This document shows, piece by piece, positions 47,502 through 55,709 of a stretch of 64,000 nucleotides of DNA (position 1 is the stretch's first letter; each line of letters opens with the position of its first letter). The position numbers and the translations under genes are program-made. Source of the DNA: a virus; IMG/VR virus record IMGVR_UViG_3300036781_000821, positions 27,888 through 91,887 of that record; one strand, given 5' to 3'. The notes below the pieces were generated by a model. That model did not search any database. It saw only the letters and a program-made list of their open reading frames with translations, and had not been told where the DNA came from.

Positions 47502-49715
47502 ATGTACGAACGACAACGCGACGACATCCTCCGGACATTCAGCACAGGGCTCGCTCTTACCGCCGTCCAACACGGACGATGGGGAAAGCACGAGGACAAC
47601 GACTGGGTGCCGCAGGAATTTGAGTTATTGGCGGCGATCTGGCTCAAGAAAGAGCTGATGGTGTGCGGAGAACCGGACCAGCATCCAAAGGCTGCATTTG
47701 GATTTCTGCCGGACCGTCAAGCGATGTGGTTTCGTCGTGCGGAGCTAGCAGAAACGCTCACGCGCGACTCGGCAGACTTGGACCTGTTCTACGACTCAGG
47801 ATCGGTCGTCAAGCGCTTGCGCAAGTCCTGGACAACACTCCCCGATGGATCAGATATCGTCAGGCACCAACCGCTCGCCGAGCTCGTCGAACACACGAAA
47901 GTGTTGGTCTGGCTGAAGCTCTTGGGAGTCGACAGCAGTCTGTTATGGAATTCGCGGCGTGCGGTCATCGTCGGGAACCATGCGGGGGTGACCTGGCTCG
48001 GGTACCGTGAGAATCCGGGCATCGGCACGGAGCTCCAAAAAAATGACGAGGCGTCCTGGCGCGCGAACCGGCTCCAGACCGCACTCCAAGAATTGATCCT
48101 CAGCCCTTTCGCGCCGCATTCGGTGCCGTTCGCGGCGTGGCAGCAACCAGCAGTCGAAACAGCTGCGCTGAATGCCGGTGTGGGAGTATGTCGTGACCTT
48201 CTCAACAGCCTGGGGAGGTGCGCGGTGGACGGCAGCGTTGACGTGTTCCACGCGAAGGACGATCCCACGCCTGCGGTTGTCGGGTACCTGGAATCCCTGA
48301 CGCCGGAGCACGTGACGTCGGTTCTCGACGCGGCCTCGGTCGTGCTGGAACGGGTCGGCACGCATCGTCTCATCCTTTGTTCGGTCGAGCGGTTCGAGGA
48401 CGTTGCCGGTGCTTTGCGTGGTGGCCGGGTGATCGCGCCGGGCTTGTGGGCGCGGAGTGTCGCGCTCGTCGCGCGGGAGCAAGTGCTTGCGTTGTTGCCG
48501 TCGTGTCCGTGGGTGTGGAGCAAGTATTTCGGGACTGAGCTTGGGTTTCATGTTGTGCGTCAGGATGCTGAGCACTTGGGTGATGCGCTGGGGCTTACGC
48601 TTGCGGAGCGCTTGGTCGTTGGTGGTCCGCGCGCTGCGGAACGTGAGGCGGTGGCCGCGTTTGGGGCGTTGTACGTCACGCACGTCGTGGGTCATCCGGG
48701 GACCGGGAAGACGGTGTTCGTGTTCCAGCAGCTCAGGCGCGCATGGCGGCGGCTGGTCGTGATCGTGATTCGAACGTCCGAGATGGTCCGTTGGGACCTC
48801 CTAGACAATATTGCTCGCTCGTCATTGGTGGGTTTGCTGCGGGCTGGTGAGGAAGTCGTGTTCGTGCTTGATGACGCGTTTCATGCTTTGTCGGGGCGGA
48901 GTGACGTGATGGAGCGGACGCGTCAGGTGATGGGGGCGCTGTCGCGGTCGCATGGTGACCGCCCTGGTCTCGTGTTGACGTATCGGACGGCGGACTTGGA
49001 GTTGATGCGCTCGGCGTTTGGTCAGGTGTTCGCGAGTGATGTGCTCGTGGAGTGGGCCTTCCTTGACCACCCGCCTCGTGAGTTCTTGCGTGCGGTTATT
49101 CGGTCGCGGTTGCTCGATGGTGAGCAGCTCTCGGACGCTAGTATCGAGGCGTTCTTGGACCGCTTGGAGGTGGTCGACGGAACTGTCCGCGCGTTGCGGT
49201 GGGTGCTCTGGCGGTTCGGCACGGACTGGGAGCGAGCGTTTCGCGATAGCAAGTTGCCAGAGTTCATGTACCCCGAGATATCCTACGACGACGATTTCAT
49301 CCCGCGCCTCTCTGACGCGTATTGGGCGCGGGCGATCAAGCAACTGTCGGTTCCCGAACTCGTGATCATGCGGTTGCTGCGCTGTTGTCGCGAGTACTGG
49401 GCACCAAGGATTCCCGAGAAGGTTGCGCGTGAATACTTCACGACCGTTCTCGCGAGCGATCCAGCAGCGGGTGTTCGTGCCGAGGATTTCGACAGCGCAG
49501 TGCGGGGGCTCGTGCGCAAGGCATGGATGAACCGACGAGAAGATGACGGTAGCCCCTTGCTTTTTAGTGACGATGTGCGACTCCGTCCCGTGTTCGCATC
49601 CAAAGCACTCGTTGGCGACTTCGCCCGATGGATCGCTGCACACTATCCCGAACAGCTCGGACGCGTCACACTTACTGGAGCCCTCTACGCAGCAGGATAC
49701 GGCTGGCAAGACTGA
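47502..49715 (+). CDS. Large P-loop NTPase, STAND/AAA-like
   Basis: 737 aa from ATG 47502 (fixed by the TATA box). N-terminal ~390 residues unknown, with a helical and a Trp-rich part. Walker A HVVGHPGTGKTVF lies near residue 396 and VVFVLDDAFHAL near 450 as Walker B; a helical C-terminus follows. This order (sensor-like domain, NTPase, helical tail) recalls signal-transducing defence NTPases, but no repeat domain is visible. Cargo or transfer role both possible. Confidence 0.65.
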   Translation: MYERQRDDILRTFSTGLALTAVQHGRWGKHEDNDWVPQEFELLAAIWLKKELMVCGEPDQHPKAAFGFLPDRQAMWFRRAELAETLTRDSADLDLFYDSGSVVKRLRKSWTTLPDGSDIVRHQPLAELVEHTKVLVWLKLLGVDSSLLWNSRRAVIVGNHAGVTWLGYRENPGIGTELQKNDEASWRANRLQTALQELILSPFAPHSVPFAAWQQPAVETAALNAGVGVCRDLLNSLGRCAVDGSVDVFHAKDDPTPAVVGYLESLTPEHVTSVLDAASVVLERVGTHRLILCSVERFEDVAGALRGGRVIAPGLWARSVALVAREQVLALLPSCPWVWSKYFGTELGFHVVRQDAEHLGDALGLTLAERLVVGGPRAAEREAVAAFGALYVTHVVGHPGTGKTVFVFQQLRRAWRRLVVIVIRTSEMVRWDLLDNIARSSLVGLLRAGEEVVFVLDDAFHALSGRSDVMERTRQVMGALSRSHGDRPGLVLTYRTADLELMRSAFGQVFASDVLVEWAFLDHPPREFLRAVIRSRLLDGEQLSDASIEAFLDRLEVVDGTVRALRWVLWRFGTDWERAFRDSKLPEFMYPEISYDDDFIPRLSDAYWARAIKQLSVPELVIMRLLRCCREYWAPRIPEKVAREYFTTVLASDPAAGVRAEDFDSAVRGLVRKAWMNRREDDGSPLLFSDDVRLRPVFASKALVGDFARWIAAHYPEQLGRVTLTGALYAAGYGWQD

Positions 49716-49874
49716 CTATCCTCTTATGGAGAGAATCACGACGACGATGATGGCGAGGACGATGAGTGCGAGTATCGCGCGGAGGAACCAGTAGCCGAAC
49801 CAGATGCGCCCGGGAAGGTAACCGTCCGGTACAGGGGTGCGGTTTTTTGGGAGCAGCTTCGCGCGGCGTGCCAT
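49716..49874 (-). CDS. Small membrane protein, 52 aa
   Basis: ATG at 49874 with a TATA box (49899-49906) 28 bp upstream. Basic N-terminus MARRAKLLPKNRTPVPDGY, then a long hydrophobic helix (AILALIVLAIIVVVILSI). Convergent with the NTPase gene. Function unknown. Confidence 0.6.
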   Translation of the reverse strand: MARRAKLLPKNRTPVPDGYLPGRIWFGYWFLRAILALIVLAIIVVVILSIRG

Positions 49875-49898
49875 TTTCCGATGTGACAGTTTGGCGTG

Positions 49899-49906
49899 CT
49901 TAAAAA
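49899..49906 (-). promoter_or_regulatory. Archaeal-type TATA box (TTTTTAAG)
   Basis: Centred 28 bp before the ATG of the 52-aa membrane protein, with no Shine-Dalgarno. Confidence 0.65.
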
Positions 49907-49948
49907 TGTTGTCGCTGGCTAACCGAGCGCACGCTTAGGTGATAGGGT

Positions 49949-50761
49949 TCATTTCGTACGGGCTGGTCGTGGACGGTAGGTTCTGAAGATGAGATACAAC
50001 AGCCCGAAATACACGAGGATTGATGCTGCGCTCAGGATGACTGCTTCGATGCTCGGTGGGGCTGCTGTTTCCGCGTATGTGCGGACGACCCCGCTGGTAA
50101 CTTGGAGGAGCGCCATGATGCCGCCGAACCATGCGAACGCTGTCAGTCCGTCGATTCCCTGGTTTGTGAGCGTCCATTCCTGAATTGTGTACCAGTAGAG
50201 GACGGCTGTCATGCCTGCCATGAGGTGCACGAGATAGGTATCTTGTAGCGGCGTGAGGCTCCAACGATACACGACGTCGATGGTTGATAGCACGCTGGCG
50301 ACGATGCCGAACAGGAAGATGACGGCGACGTCCCGGATCACGATTCGCTTTTGGTACAGCAGCGCGATGCACCCGGCGATCAACACTGCCGACAGGAGGA
50401 AGTAGTACGGGGCCTGCAGCGCAGCGGCGAAGAGGGCCAGGACGGGGCTTGGCGCAAGGTGTGCGACGAGGAAGGTCGATGCGAAGGTGAGAATCGCTAT
50501 GAGGGCGGCGGCTTGGATTGCGATACGCATCAGGGTGGGCTGCGCGGTTTTCAGCAGGTAACGATGGCCGCAGAGCAGTGCTATGCCGTACAGCACGTAC
50601 GCGATTGGGAACCAGCGCGCAAATGTTCGCACAAATACTGGGACCGTCAGTACTGCGAGGATCAAGCCGATGATTGGCAGTACAAGGGCAAGCGCGAACA
50701 GTGCCGATTGAGAATCGACACGAAGGAGTGAGTTCTCCTTACCGAACAGCGGCTTGGGCAT
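49949..50761 (-). CDS. Polytopic membrane protein, 270 aa
   Basis: About eight hydrophobic helices spread over the length (for example FALALVLPIIGLILAVLTVPV, YVLYGIALLCGHRYLL, ALIAILTFASTFLV), short loops, basic C-terminus. No transporter motif seen. TATA box at 50785-50790 indicates leaderless expression from the ATG at 50761. Confidence 0.7.
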   Translation of the reverse strand: MPKPLFGKENSLLRVDSQSALFALALVLPIIGLILAVLTVPVFVRTFARWFPIAYVLYGIALLCGHRYLLKTAQPTLMRIAIQAAALIAILTFASTFLVAHLAPSPVLALFAAALQAPYYFLLSAVLIAGCIALLYQKRIVIRDVAVIFLFGIVASVLSTIDVVYRWSLTPLQDTYLVHLMAGMTAVLYWYTIQEWTLTNQGIDGLTAFAWFGGIMALLQVTSGVVRTYAETAAPPSIEAVILSAASILVYFGLLYLIFRTYRPRPARTK

Positions 50762-50784
50762 TATCCAGCATTGGCGCTGCCCGG

Positions 50785-50790
50785 TTTATA
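50785..50790 (-). promoter_or_regulatory. Archaeal-type TATA box (TATAAA)
   Basis: Centre about 26 bp upstream of the ATG at 50761; no Shine-Dalgarno present. Confidence 0.7.
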
Positions 50791-50864
50791 GCTTTTTTGC
50801 CATCAACGAATGTGCAGCTGCCTTAACGGTGAAGGAAACGCGCTGCTCATGGTAGTTCGCATGC

Positions 50865-51044
50865 CTACAAAGCGTGTTGTTTTCTGTCGCGCCAGATTGC
50901 CACGCCGACGCCAACAACGAGCGCCCACACGAGCCAGACCGCTCCCGGATCACTGATGTGCCTCGTATTGAGGTACAGCAGAAGCGCAACCATTCCTCCG
51001 ACGAACGCGACCGCGATCAGGGCAGACTGCAGATGAATGTTCAT
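50865..51044 (-). CDS. Small two-pass membrane protein, 59 aa
   Basis: ATG at 51044 overlaps the stop of the 37-aa ORF (ATGA). Two hydrophobic helices (SALIAVAFVGGMVALLLYL and VWLVWALVVGVGVAIW) with a basic end. Function unknown. Confidence 0.55.
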   Translation of the reverse strand: MNIHLQSALIAVAFVGGMVALLLYLNTRHISDPGAVWLVWALVVGVGVAIWRDRKQHAL

Positions 51045-51154
51045 TCGTGTCCGAATACGAACGGTAGGCCGCTGCAATCCCGCTCGTCTTCTTGCGGTCC
51101 TCGCTGGCTCTTCGATGGCGGATCGGCGTACGCGCCCCTTCTGCCCTTTGTCAT
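51041..51154 (-). CDS. Small polar ORF, 37 aa
   Basis: ATG at 51154 with a TATA box 26 bp upstream; ends by overlapping the membrane-protein start. Arg/Gly/Glu-rich (MTKGRRGAYADPPSK...). The promoter geometry is the main support. Confidence 0.5.
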   Translation of the reverse strand: MTKGRRGAYADPPSKSQRGPQEDERDCSGLPFVFGHE

Positions 51155-51176
51155 GCTGCTGCCTTGGGAAGTGGCC

Positions 51177-51184
51177 GTTTAAAA
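51177..51184 (-). promoter_or_regulatory. Archaeal-type TATA box (TTTTAAAC)
   Basis: Centre 26 bp before the ATG at 51154; drives the two small overlapping genes. Confidence 0.65.
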
Positions 51185-51206
51185 TTGTTTCTGCCGTACG
51201 GGGTTC

Positions 51207-51983
51207 TTATCCTTGGTTGGTGTTGATGACGACGATGTGCCGTGGTCTCCCGCCGAGTCTGCTCGCGTAGAGGTCGGCGGGTAGTCCGATGACGGCGATT
51301 GGTCCGTCGGTTCCTCGGAGGAAGGCCGGTAGCTCGGGGAGGATGTCGGGTTCGTAGCCGTCGGGCGCGAACGGGTCGGGCATGGTGTTGTCGTGCTGGG
51401 GGCAGAGGATGCAGTGCCAGGGTAAAGCTCTTGGGTCTTGGTGGATGAGCTCGAACGTGCGTTTGATGTACAGCGTGTCGTGGATTGGCTTGATGACTTG
51501 GAGTGGTGCGAGGCTGCACCCGAGCTGCTTGTGCGCGAAGGGCCGGTTGCAGTGCCAATGCTGCTGTTCTTGTGCTGCGCTTGCAGCGTTGTAGAAGCAG
51601 TAGAGCGGCGTGGACCGTTGTGAGCGCGCGAAGTCGTCGAGGACGTCGATTTGGAAGACGCCGTTCACGGGGTGTCGGAGGTGGTCGTACTTGTTCGTCT
51701 TGAGGTTGAGTTTTTTTGCTTGGACGGCATATCTTCGCCATCCCGTGTTGTCGTTGCCGATGTACCATTCCCAGTCGAATCCCTTGGTTGGCTCGTCGTC
51801 GCCGCGTGCCTTGTAGATCACGAGGTTTGGGAATTGTTGTCGCATGAGTTCGATGAGATTGTTGTCCGTGAGCGTCTCCTCGCCGGTCGGGCAGTCGAGC
51901 TGGTTAGCGAGGACGAGATACTCATGGGTCGCGACAGCGCGATATTGCAGATGGGCGATAGCGGGGAATGGGCCTGTGCTCAT
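51207..51983 (-). CDS. DUF6615-like putative PD-(D/E)XK protein
   Basis: 258 aa. The pattern ETLTDNNLIELMRQQFPNLVIYKARG, then GFDWEWYIGN and RRYAVQAKKLNLKT, then PLYCFYNAAS matches DUF6615-type proteins, whose D/E...QAK core resembles PD-(D/E)XK nucleases. These occur in defence islands. No TATA box at the usual distance, so its transcript may have a leader. Confidence 0.65.
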   Translation of the reverse strand: MSTGPFPAIAHLQYRAVATHEYLVLANQLDCPTGEETLTDNNLIELMRQQFPNLVIYKARGDDEPTKGFDWEWYIGNDNTGWRRYAVQAKKLNLKTNKYDHLRHPVNGVFQIDVLDDFARSQRSTPLYCFYNAASAAQEQQHWHCNRPFAHKQLGCSLAPLQVIKPIHDTLYIKRTFELIHQDPRALPWHCILCPQHDNTMPDPFAPDGYEPDILPELPAFLRGTDGPIAVIGLPADLYASRLGGRPRHIVVINTNQG

Positions 51984-52076
51984 GCGTTTGGTGGAGCGTC
52001 TTTTGCTTGTTCTGTGGGTAGCTTGTTTGTAGTTTATGTGTTTTCCGTCAGCGACGGTTGTTTGATGTGATTGGTG

Positions 52077-52160
52077 TAGCCCCCTGTTCGGGGGCTTGAT
52101 GGTCTGCCCGGCCCCCTGCGGGTGGCCGGGGGTTACTGGCTGCCTGCGGGCAGGATTCTT
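52077..52160. repeat. Cluster of GC-rich hairpins
   Basis: Three adjacent stem-loops: AGCCCCC/GGGGGCT (52078-52097), CCCGGCCCCC with GGCCGGGGG (about 52109-52133) and CTGCC/GGCAG (about 52140-52153). The first resembles a terminator for the DUF6615-side transcript; together with the adjacent GTGAAACAA-type repeats the cluster could be a replication origin. Confidence 0.55.
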
Positions 52161-52290
52161 GTTTCACGCTGTGGGTTGAATGAGAAAGGGGGGAATGAGG
52201 CGTGAAACAAAACCCCGCGTGAATCAAGAGACTGGTCAGCGAGGCGCTGTGAAACAAGAGCACCGCCATTGGTCGCCGCGTCGGGTGCCG
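52157..52290. repeat. GTGAAACAAGAG-type repeats (iteron-like)
   Basis: Copies of GTGAAACAA or GTGAATCAA: inverted at about 52158-52167, direct at about 52202, 52212 and 52250; a further copy lies at about 52752. At 52212 and 52250 each is followed by an ACTGGTC or ATTGGTC block, as in the copy near 52752. The close, oriented spacing recalls iterons or operators. Confidence 0.55.
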
Positions 52291-52301
52291 TCGTGTGCAT
52301 A

Positions 52302-52670
52302 TTACTGCTTGTGGAAGCGTTCGCCTTCTTTTACCTGCTGGAGATTGTGGAGCGCGCCGTCGAGTTGCTTCTTTGCCTCCTTGCTGTGGCAGATAACGGA
52401 GAGGAAGACTTCGTTCGCTTTGTCGGCGAAAAACAAGCTCAGGTCATATTTTTCATTTGTTGCGAACTTTGCATAGTCTGCCCCTCGATATGTACTGTCG
52501 AATTGCGTAGTATCCAAGCCCAAGGACCAGGCGAACGTCATAATATCGAATGCATCGAATTCATCAGCTTGGTTGGCAAGGGTCCAGTAGACAAGGACTG
52601 CCGTCTTGTCGCTGGCAGACGAGCCTCGTTTAGCTGGGTGCTCGATTGTCATTAACTCGAACTTCTTCAT
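52302..52670 (-). CDS. Hypothetical soluble protein, 122 aa
   Basis: ATG at 52670 supported by a TATA box 28 bp upstream. Alpha/beta sequence (TAVLVYWTLANQADEFDAFDI, then a helical C-terminus with HSKEAKKQLDGALHNLQQ). Lies between two copies of the GTGAAACAAGAG...TGGTCGC repeat. No family recognised. Confidence 0.65.
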   Translation of the reverse strand: MKKFELMTIEHPAKRGSSASDKTAVLVYWTLANQADEFDAFDIMTFAWSLGLDTTQFDSTYRGADYAKFATNEKYDLSLFFADKANEVFLSVICHSKEAKKQLDGALHNLQQVKEGERFHKQ

Positions 52671-52693
52671 GAGCTGTGTAGAAAAGGTGCGTT

Positions 52694-52702
52694 GATATAA
52701 AG
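52694..52702 (-). promoter_or_regulatory. Archaeal-type TATA box (CTTTATATC)
   Basis: Centre 28 bp before the ATG at 52670; no Shine-Dalgarno. Confidence 0.7.
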
Positions 52703-52794
52703 CTGCTGCTACTTGCTGTGGACGTAACTGTCTAAGTTGTCGGTTGGCGCGTGTGAAACAAGAGCTTGAGCACTGGTCGCTGCCTCGGGTAAGG

Positions 52795-52802
52795 TACATA
52801 AG
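52795..52802 (+). promoter_or_regulatory. Archaeal-type TATA box (TACATAAG) below the recurrent motif
   Basis: Centre 26 bp before the GTG start at 52825. The GTGAAACAAGAGC...CACTGGTCGC motif lies at 52752-52785, just upstream. Confidence 0.65.
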
Positions 52803-52824
52803 AGAATGGCCGTAGAGCGCGCCC

Positions 52825-53130
52825 GTGGACGCTGATCTCTTACCGTTGTCGTTACGCCTTTCCCTGCCGCGCTTGGGCTCGCAGCGGTCCGTCGACGAGC
52901 CGATGGTATACGCGCACTACTGCGTCCCGGACCGGGACTGGGCGTACTACGTCACCGAAGGAGAACCTGTCGGGAAGGAGTACGCGTTCTTCGGGTTTCT
53001 CCTTGGTTCCGAACAGGAGAAGGACTGGAATTGGCGGTCGCTGCGTCTCTCCGACTTGGAACGGACTGTTGTACGCAATGCGGCGTTCCAGCCGGGGCGG
53101 CTCACGGATGTCGTCGTGCTGCCGTACTGA
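52825..53130 (+). CDS. DUF2958-like protein, 101 aa
   Basis: GTG start, leaderless by TATA geometry. The sequence VYAHYCVPDRDWAYYVTEGEP, then EYAFFGFLLGSE and WRSLRLSDLE follows the DUF2958 pattern (VYAKFFxPxxxWTWYxTE...FFGxV). DUF2958 proteins are frequent on plasmids and integrative elements; function unknown. Confidence 0.7.
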   Translation: MDADLLPLSLRLSLPRLGSQRSVDEPMVYAHYCVPDRDWAYYVTEGEPVGKEYAFFGFLLGSEQEKDWNWRSLRLSDLERTVVRNAAFQPGRLTDVVVLPY

Positions 53131-53143
53131 CTGATATGAAGAG

Positions 53144-53359
53144 ATGATCGCTAGCTGCGCGAGGTGCGGCGCTATCCAGTGCGCCAGATTTCGATGGTCC
53201 GATGGTGATGCAGTCTCCCTACGAGCACCACCCGAAACTCAGGAGGCCGGAGATCAAAACAGTCCGTCGTGGACGACTAATGTCGTCGTGGTGTTCATCT
53301 TGATGTGCCTCTCAAGCAATTGGGCCGATTCCACCTATCCACAGGACCCAAATGAGTAG
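53144..53359 (+). CDS. Possible small protein, 71 aa
   Basis: GAAGAG precedes the ATG. N-terminal Cys pairs (SCARCGAIQCAR) and a hydrophobic stretch (NVVVVFILMCL). Overlaps the convergent membrane-protein gene by 48 bases; tentative. Confidence 0.3.
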   Translation: MIASCARCGAIQCARFRWSDGDAVSLRAPPETQEAGDQNSPSWTTNVVVVFILMCLSSNWADSTYPQDPNE

Positions 53360-53797
53360 TAGCTGCACGATAAATATTCCCAGCGCCCAAGCCCACACTG
53401 CTAGAACGGAACGCGCAGTCTTCGTCGGCAACGAGTAGGTCAGCCCCACGCCGGTTACGACTGCTCCGATCCCTACCAATGGATTTATCAACGATCCATT
53501 CACATCAATCATTCGGAAATAATCTCCGTTAGTGACAAGATTGTATTTTGTGTATGCCAGCAGGGCGAGTGTGCAGAGAACGATAAACGCCGCCCCGATG
53601 AGTGCCTGTTTCTTCTTGAAAGCTGCTTTGACGTCTTCCGAGATCGGGATGAAGACGATGAGTGCCGGAAGTACGGATTCTGCCGCATCAATCGCGAAAT
53701 CGATGCCATGGTATTCGTGGCCGATAAATGATGGGATTGCTAGCAGATAGCAGCTGAACGCCCAGAACGCGAAGAAGAACAACGTCCGATTCTTCAT
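53312..53797 (-). CDS. Polytopic membrane protein, 161 aa
   Basis: ATG at 53797, overlapping the stop of a 22-codon ORF. Four to five hydrophobic helices (FFFAFWAFSCYLLAIPSF, ALIVFIPI, ALIGAAFIVLCTLALLAY, SVLAVWAWALGIFIVQLLLIW). No motif recognised. Confidence 0.65.
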   Translation of the reverse strand: MKNRTLFFFAFWAFSCYLLAIPSFIGHEYHGIDFAIDAAESVLPALIVFIPISEDVKAAFKKKQALIGAAFIVLCTLALLAYTKYNLVTNGDYFRMIDVNGSLINPLVGIGAVVTGVGLTYSLPTKTARSVLAVWAWALGIFIVQLLLIWVLWIGGIGPIA

Positions 53798-53862
53798 TGC
53801 AGTACCTGACATGTGCGTCTTAGCTGTGGCGCTTGACGTTCGGTTGACGTAAAGCCTGTCAT
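53794..53862 (-). CDS. Possible leader peptide, 22 aa
   Basis: Short ORF (MTGFTSTERQAPQLRRTCQ...) ending by ATGA overlap with the membrane-protein gene. A TATA-like CTTTAAAAA at 53912-53920 lies farther upstream. Only the overlap supports it. Confidence 0.3.
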   Translation of the reverse strand: MTGFTSTERQAPQLRRTCQVLQ

Positions 53863-54084
53863 GAAGTCACACCCGTAGATAGCCTCGCCCTCAAACCTCG
53901 TCAGACCTAATCTTTAAAAATGTTCTCGTCACGGCGGTCAGGACAACGGCCTGATCTGCCCCGACCGATGAGTGTGTCTTGGATTCGCTGCCGCCCTGAC
54001 GGGCTTGTCGCGAATCCTGCGCCGAACAGAAGGCATGAATCTGGGGAAGTGCAGAGGATGTGGGAGAGACAATCGAGGGACAGG

Positions 54085-55353
54085 CTACTTGGTCGTGGCG
54101 AGGACTCGGAGCGCTTCGCCGAGTCCGGCGTCATGGATTTGGGTGGCTGCTTCGTCGAGGAGTCCTTTTTCCGCAAGGAGTTTGCAGAGTTGCAAGATGA
54201 CGGCGTTGTTCGTGCTGCGTCCTGCGAGGTCTTGTCGGAGCTTGGCTTCATCGAGGACGGTGTTGCATCGCACGCAGTACGGTGTCGTCGGCTGATTGAG
54301 CATCGTGCATGACGGGCAGGTTCGCGGTGCGAGATCGTCGCGGCGCTGCTCTTGCGGTGCGAGGTGGTTCTCGCGAAGGATGGCGTTGTTTCCGTCGTCG
54401 GCGGTGAGGTGCGCGTAGATCGCGAGCATTCTGCTAGACGGTGCCCAGCCGAAGTACATCTTCGCTTGCTGCTCGTTCATGATGCCGCTCGCGACGCAGT
54501 ACGTTGCCCTGCTGTGACGAAAGAGGTGGGGATAAATGCGTTTTTTGATGCCCGCTGCCTGCACGGTTCTGATGAGCATGGTTCTGAGCGCCTGGTAGCC
54601 GACGTGGCGTGGTTCTGCAGTCCGCTGGTTGTACACCCACAACGGACTATCGGGATCGTCGCGAAAGGGATGCACGGCAAGCCATTGGGTCAGATACGGA
54701 GCGCTACTAATCACGAGCACGTTGCGGTGTCCGGTTTTCCCACACAAGTCAAGGAGATAACCGAATTGGTGCTTCGTCAGGTGCCGGACCTGCATATTGC
54801 CGGGCTCGCCAATTCGTCCGCCTGATTCCCAGAGCGTCGCGATGAGCGCCTTATCCCGCGGATTGTCCGCAGTCTCGATGAGGTGTCCGATCTCTGCTGG
54901 CGTGTAGAGCTCGTGGCGTTCGAGTCGCCGTCGATCTTTCGTCTTCACGCTCGCATTGAGCCAAGACACCATTGCTGGCGGATGCTTCGTGGGAAACTCG
55001 GCGGGCACGAGTACCCACGTCATGAACGTGCGCAAAATGGCGCGATACGTTCCGAGCGTTTCAGCACTATATGCGGGCTGTCGCGCCAAGAGACGCGCGA
55101 TCAACTCCTCCAAGTCTTGTCGAGTCAGCGTGTCAAAGTCTTTTGCGATAACGCGTGCAAAGAGCGTCAGCGCTCCCATGACCCGAATCAACCGCACCTT
55201 GCCGCAGATGCTCTTGACCAGGCACGCGTCGCGATACCCGAAGATGAGATGCCTATTGCGATCGCTGATCTCAGCACGCTCAACAGCGGCTGCTGCCTGG
55301 AGATATTTCCGTCCAAAACCGTGGATATCAATACTACGCTCGGACCGTGCCAT
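54085..55353 (-). CDS. Archaeal-type tyrosine recombinase with C-terminal zinc ribbon
   Basis: 422 aa from ATG 55353 (GGGAGG 11 bases upstream). SAM-like N-terminal domain (about 1-160), catalytic domain with Arg in LWESGGRIGEP, HxxR in HLFRHSRAT and Tyr nucleophile in MLAIYAHLT. Residues about 350-375 carry a zinc ribbon, TCPSCTMLN...PYCVRCNTVLDE, a common appendage in archaeal integrases, then a helical tail. It may integrate this element or act as a resolvase; no obvious tRNA lies beside it. Confidence 0.9.
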   Translation of the reverse strand: MARSERSIDIHGFGRKYLQAAAAVERAEISDRNRHLIFGYRDACLVKSICGKVRLIRVMGALTLFARVIAKDFDTLTRQDLEELIARLLARQPAYSAETLGTYRAILRTFMTWVLVPAEFPTKHPPAMVSWLNASVKTKDRRRLERHELYTPAEIGHLIETADNPRDKALIATLWESGGRIGEPGNMQVRHLTKHQFGYLLDLCGKTGHRNVLVISSAPYLTQWLAVHPFRDDPDSPLWVYNQRTAEPRHVGYQALRTMLIRTVQAAGIKKRIYPHLFRHSRATYCVASGIMNEQQAKMYFGWAPSSRMLAIYAHLTADDGNNAILRENHLAPQEQRRDDLAPRTCPSCTMLNQPTTPYCVRCNTVLDEAKLRQDLAGRSTNNAVILQLCKLLAEKGLLDEAATQIHDAGLGEALRVLATTK

Positions 55354-55628
55354 ATGAACCAGCCTCCCGGACAACCAAAGGTCGTCTACGGAACTTTCAA
55401 AGGCCGCCTGACACCCGCACTGCCACAAACGACAGTATCGGCTCTGCACAAGTTGCTAAACGCCCAAGCCCGGGTTTCAGCAAGATGTGTAGAGCCGCTT
55501 TTGCTGTGCTTGGTTGTGAGCGGCCTTCTTTGCTGAGGATAGATTGCTTAGTATTTATGTTTTTCGTCGGAATGGACAGTGGGGAGAAATGCAAGAAAAG
55601 GAAAAAAGAATTTCATGTGCTGTTGTGT

Positions 55629-55709
55629 TTACGGTTCTTCGTCGTCGGTCTGCGTCTCGTAGAGTTCTTGGTAGCGCTCGTAGAGTCGCTTGATCCATTC
55701 GTCTGTCAT
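55629..55709 (-). CDS. Tiny acidic ORF, 26 aa
   Basis: ATG at 55709 overlaps the methyltransferase stop (ATGA). The peptide MTDEWIKRLYERYQELYE is a single amphipathic helix with an acidic end. Likely translated with the methyltransferase. Confidence 0.4.
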   Translation of the reverse strand: MTDEWIKRLYERYQELYETQTDDEEP

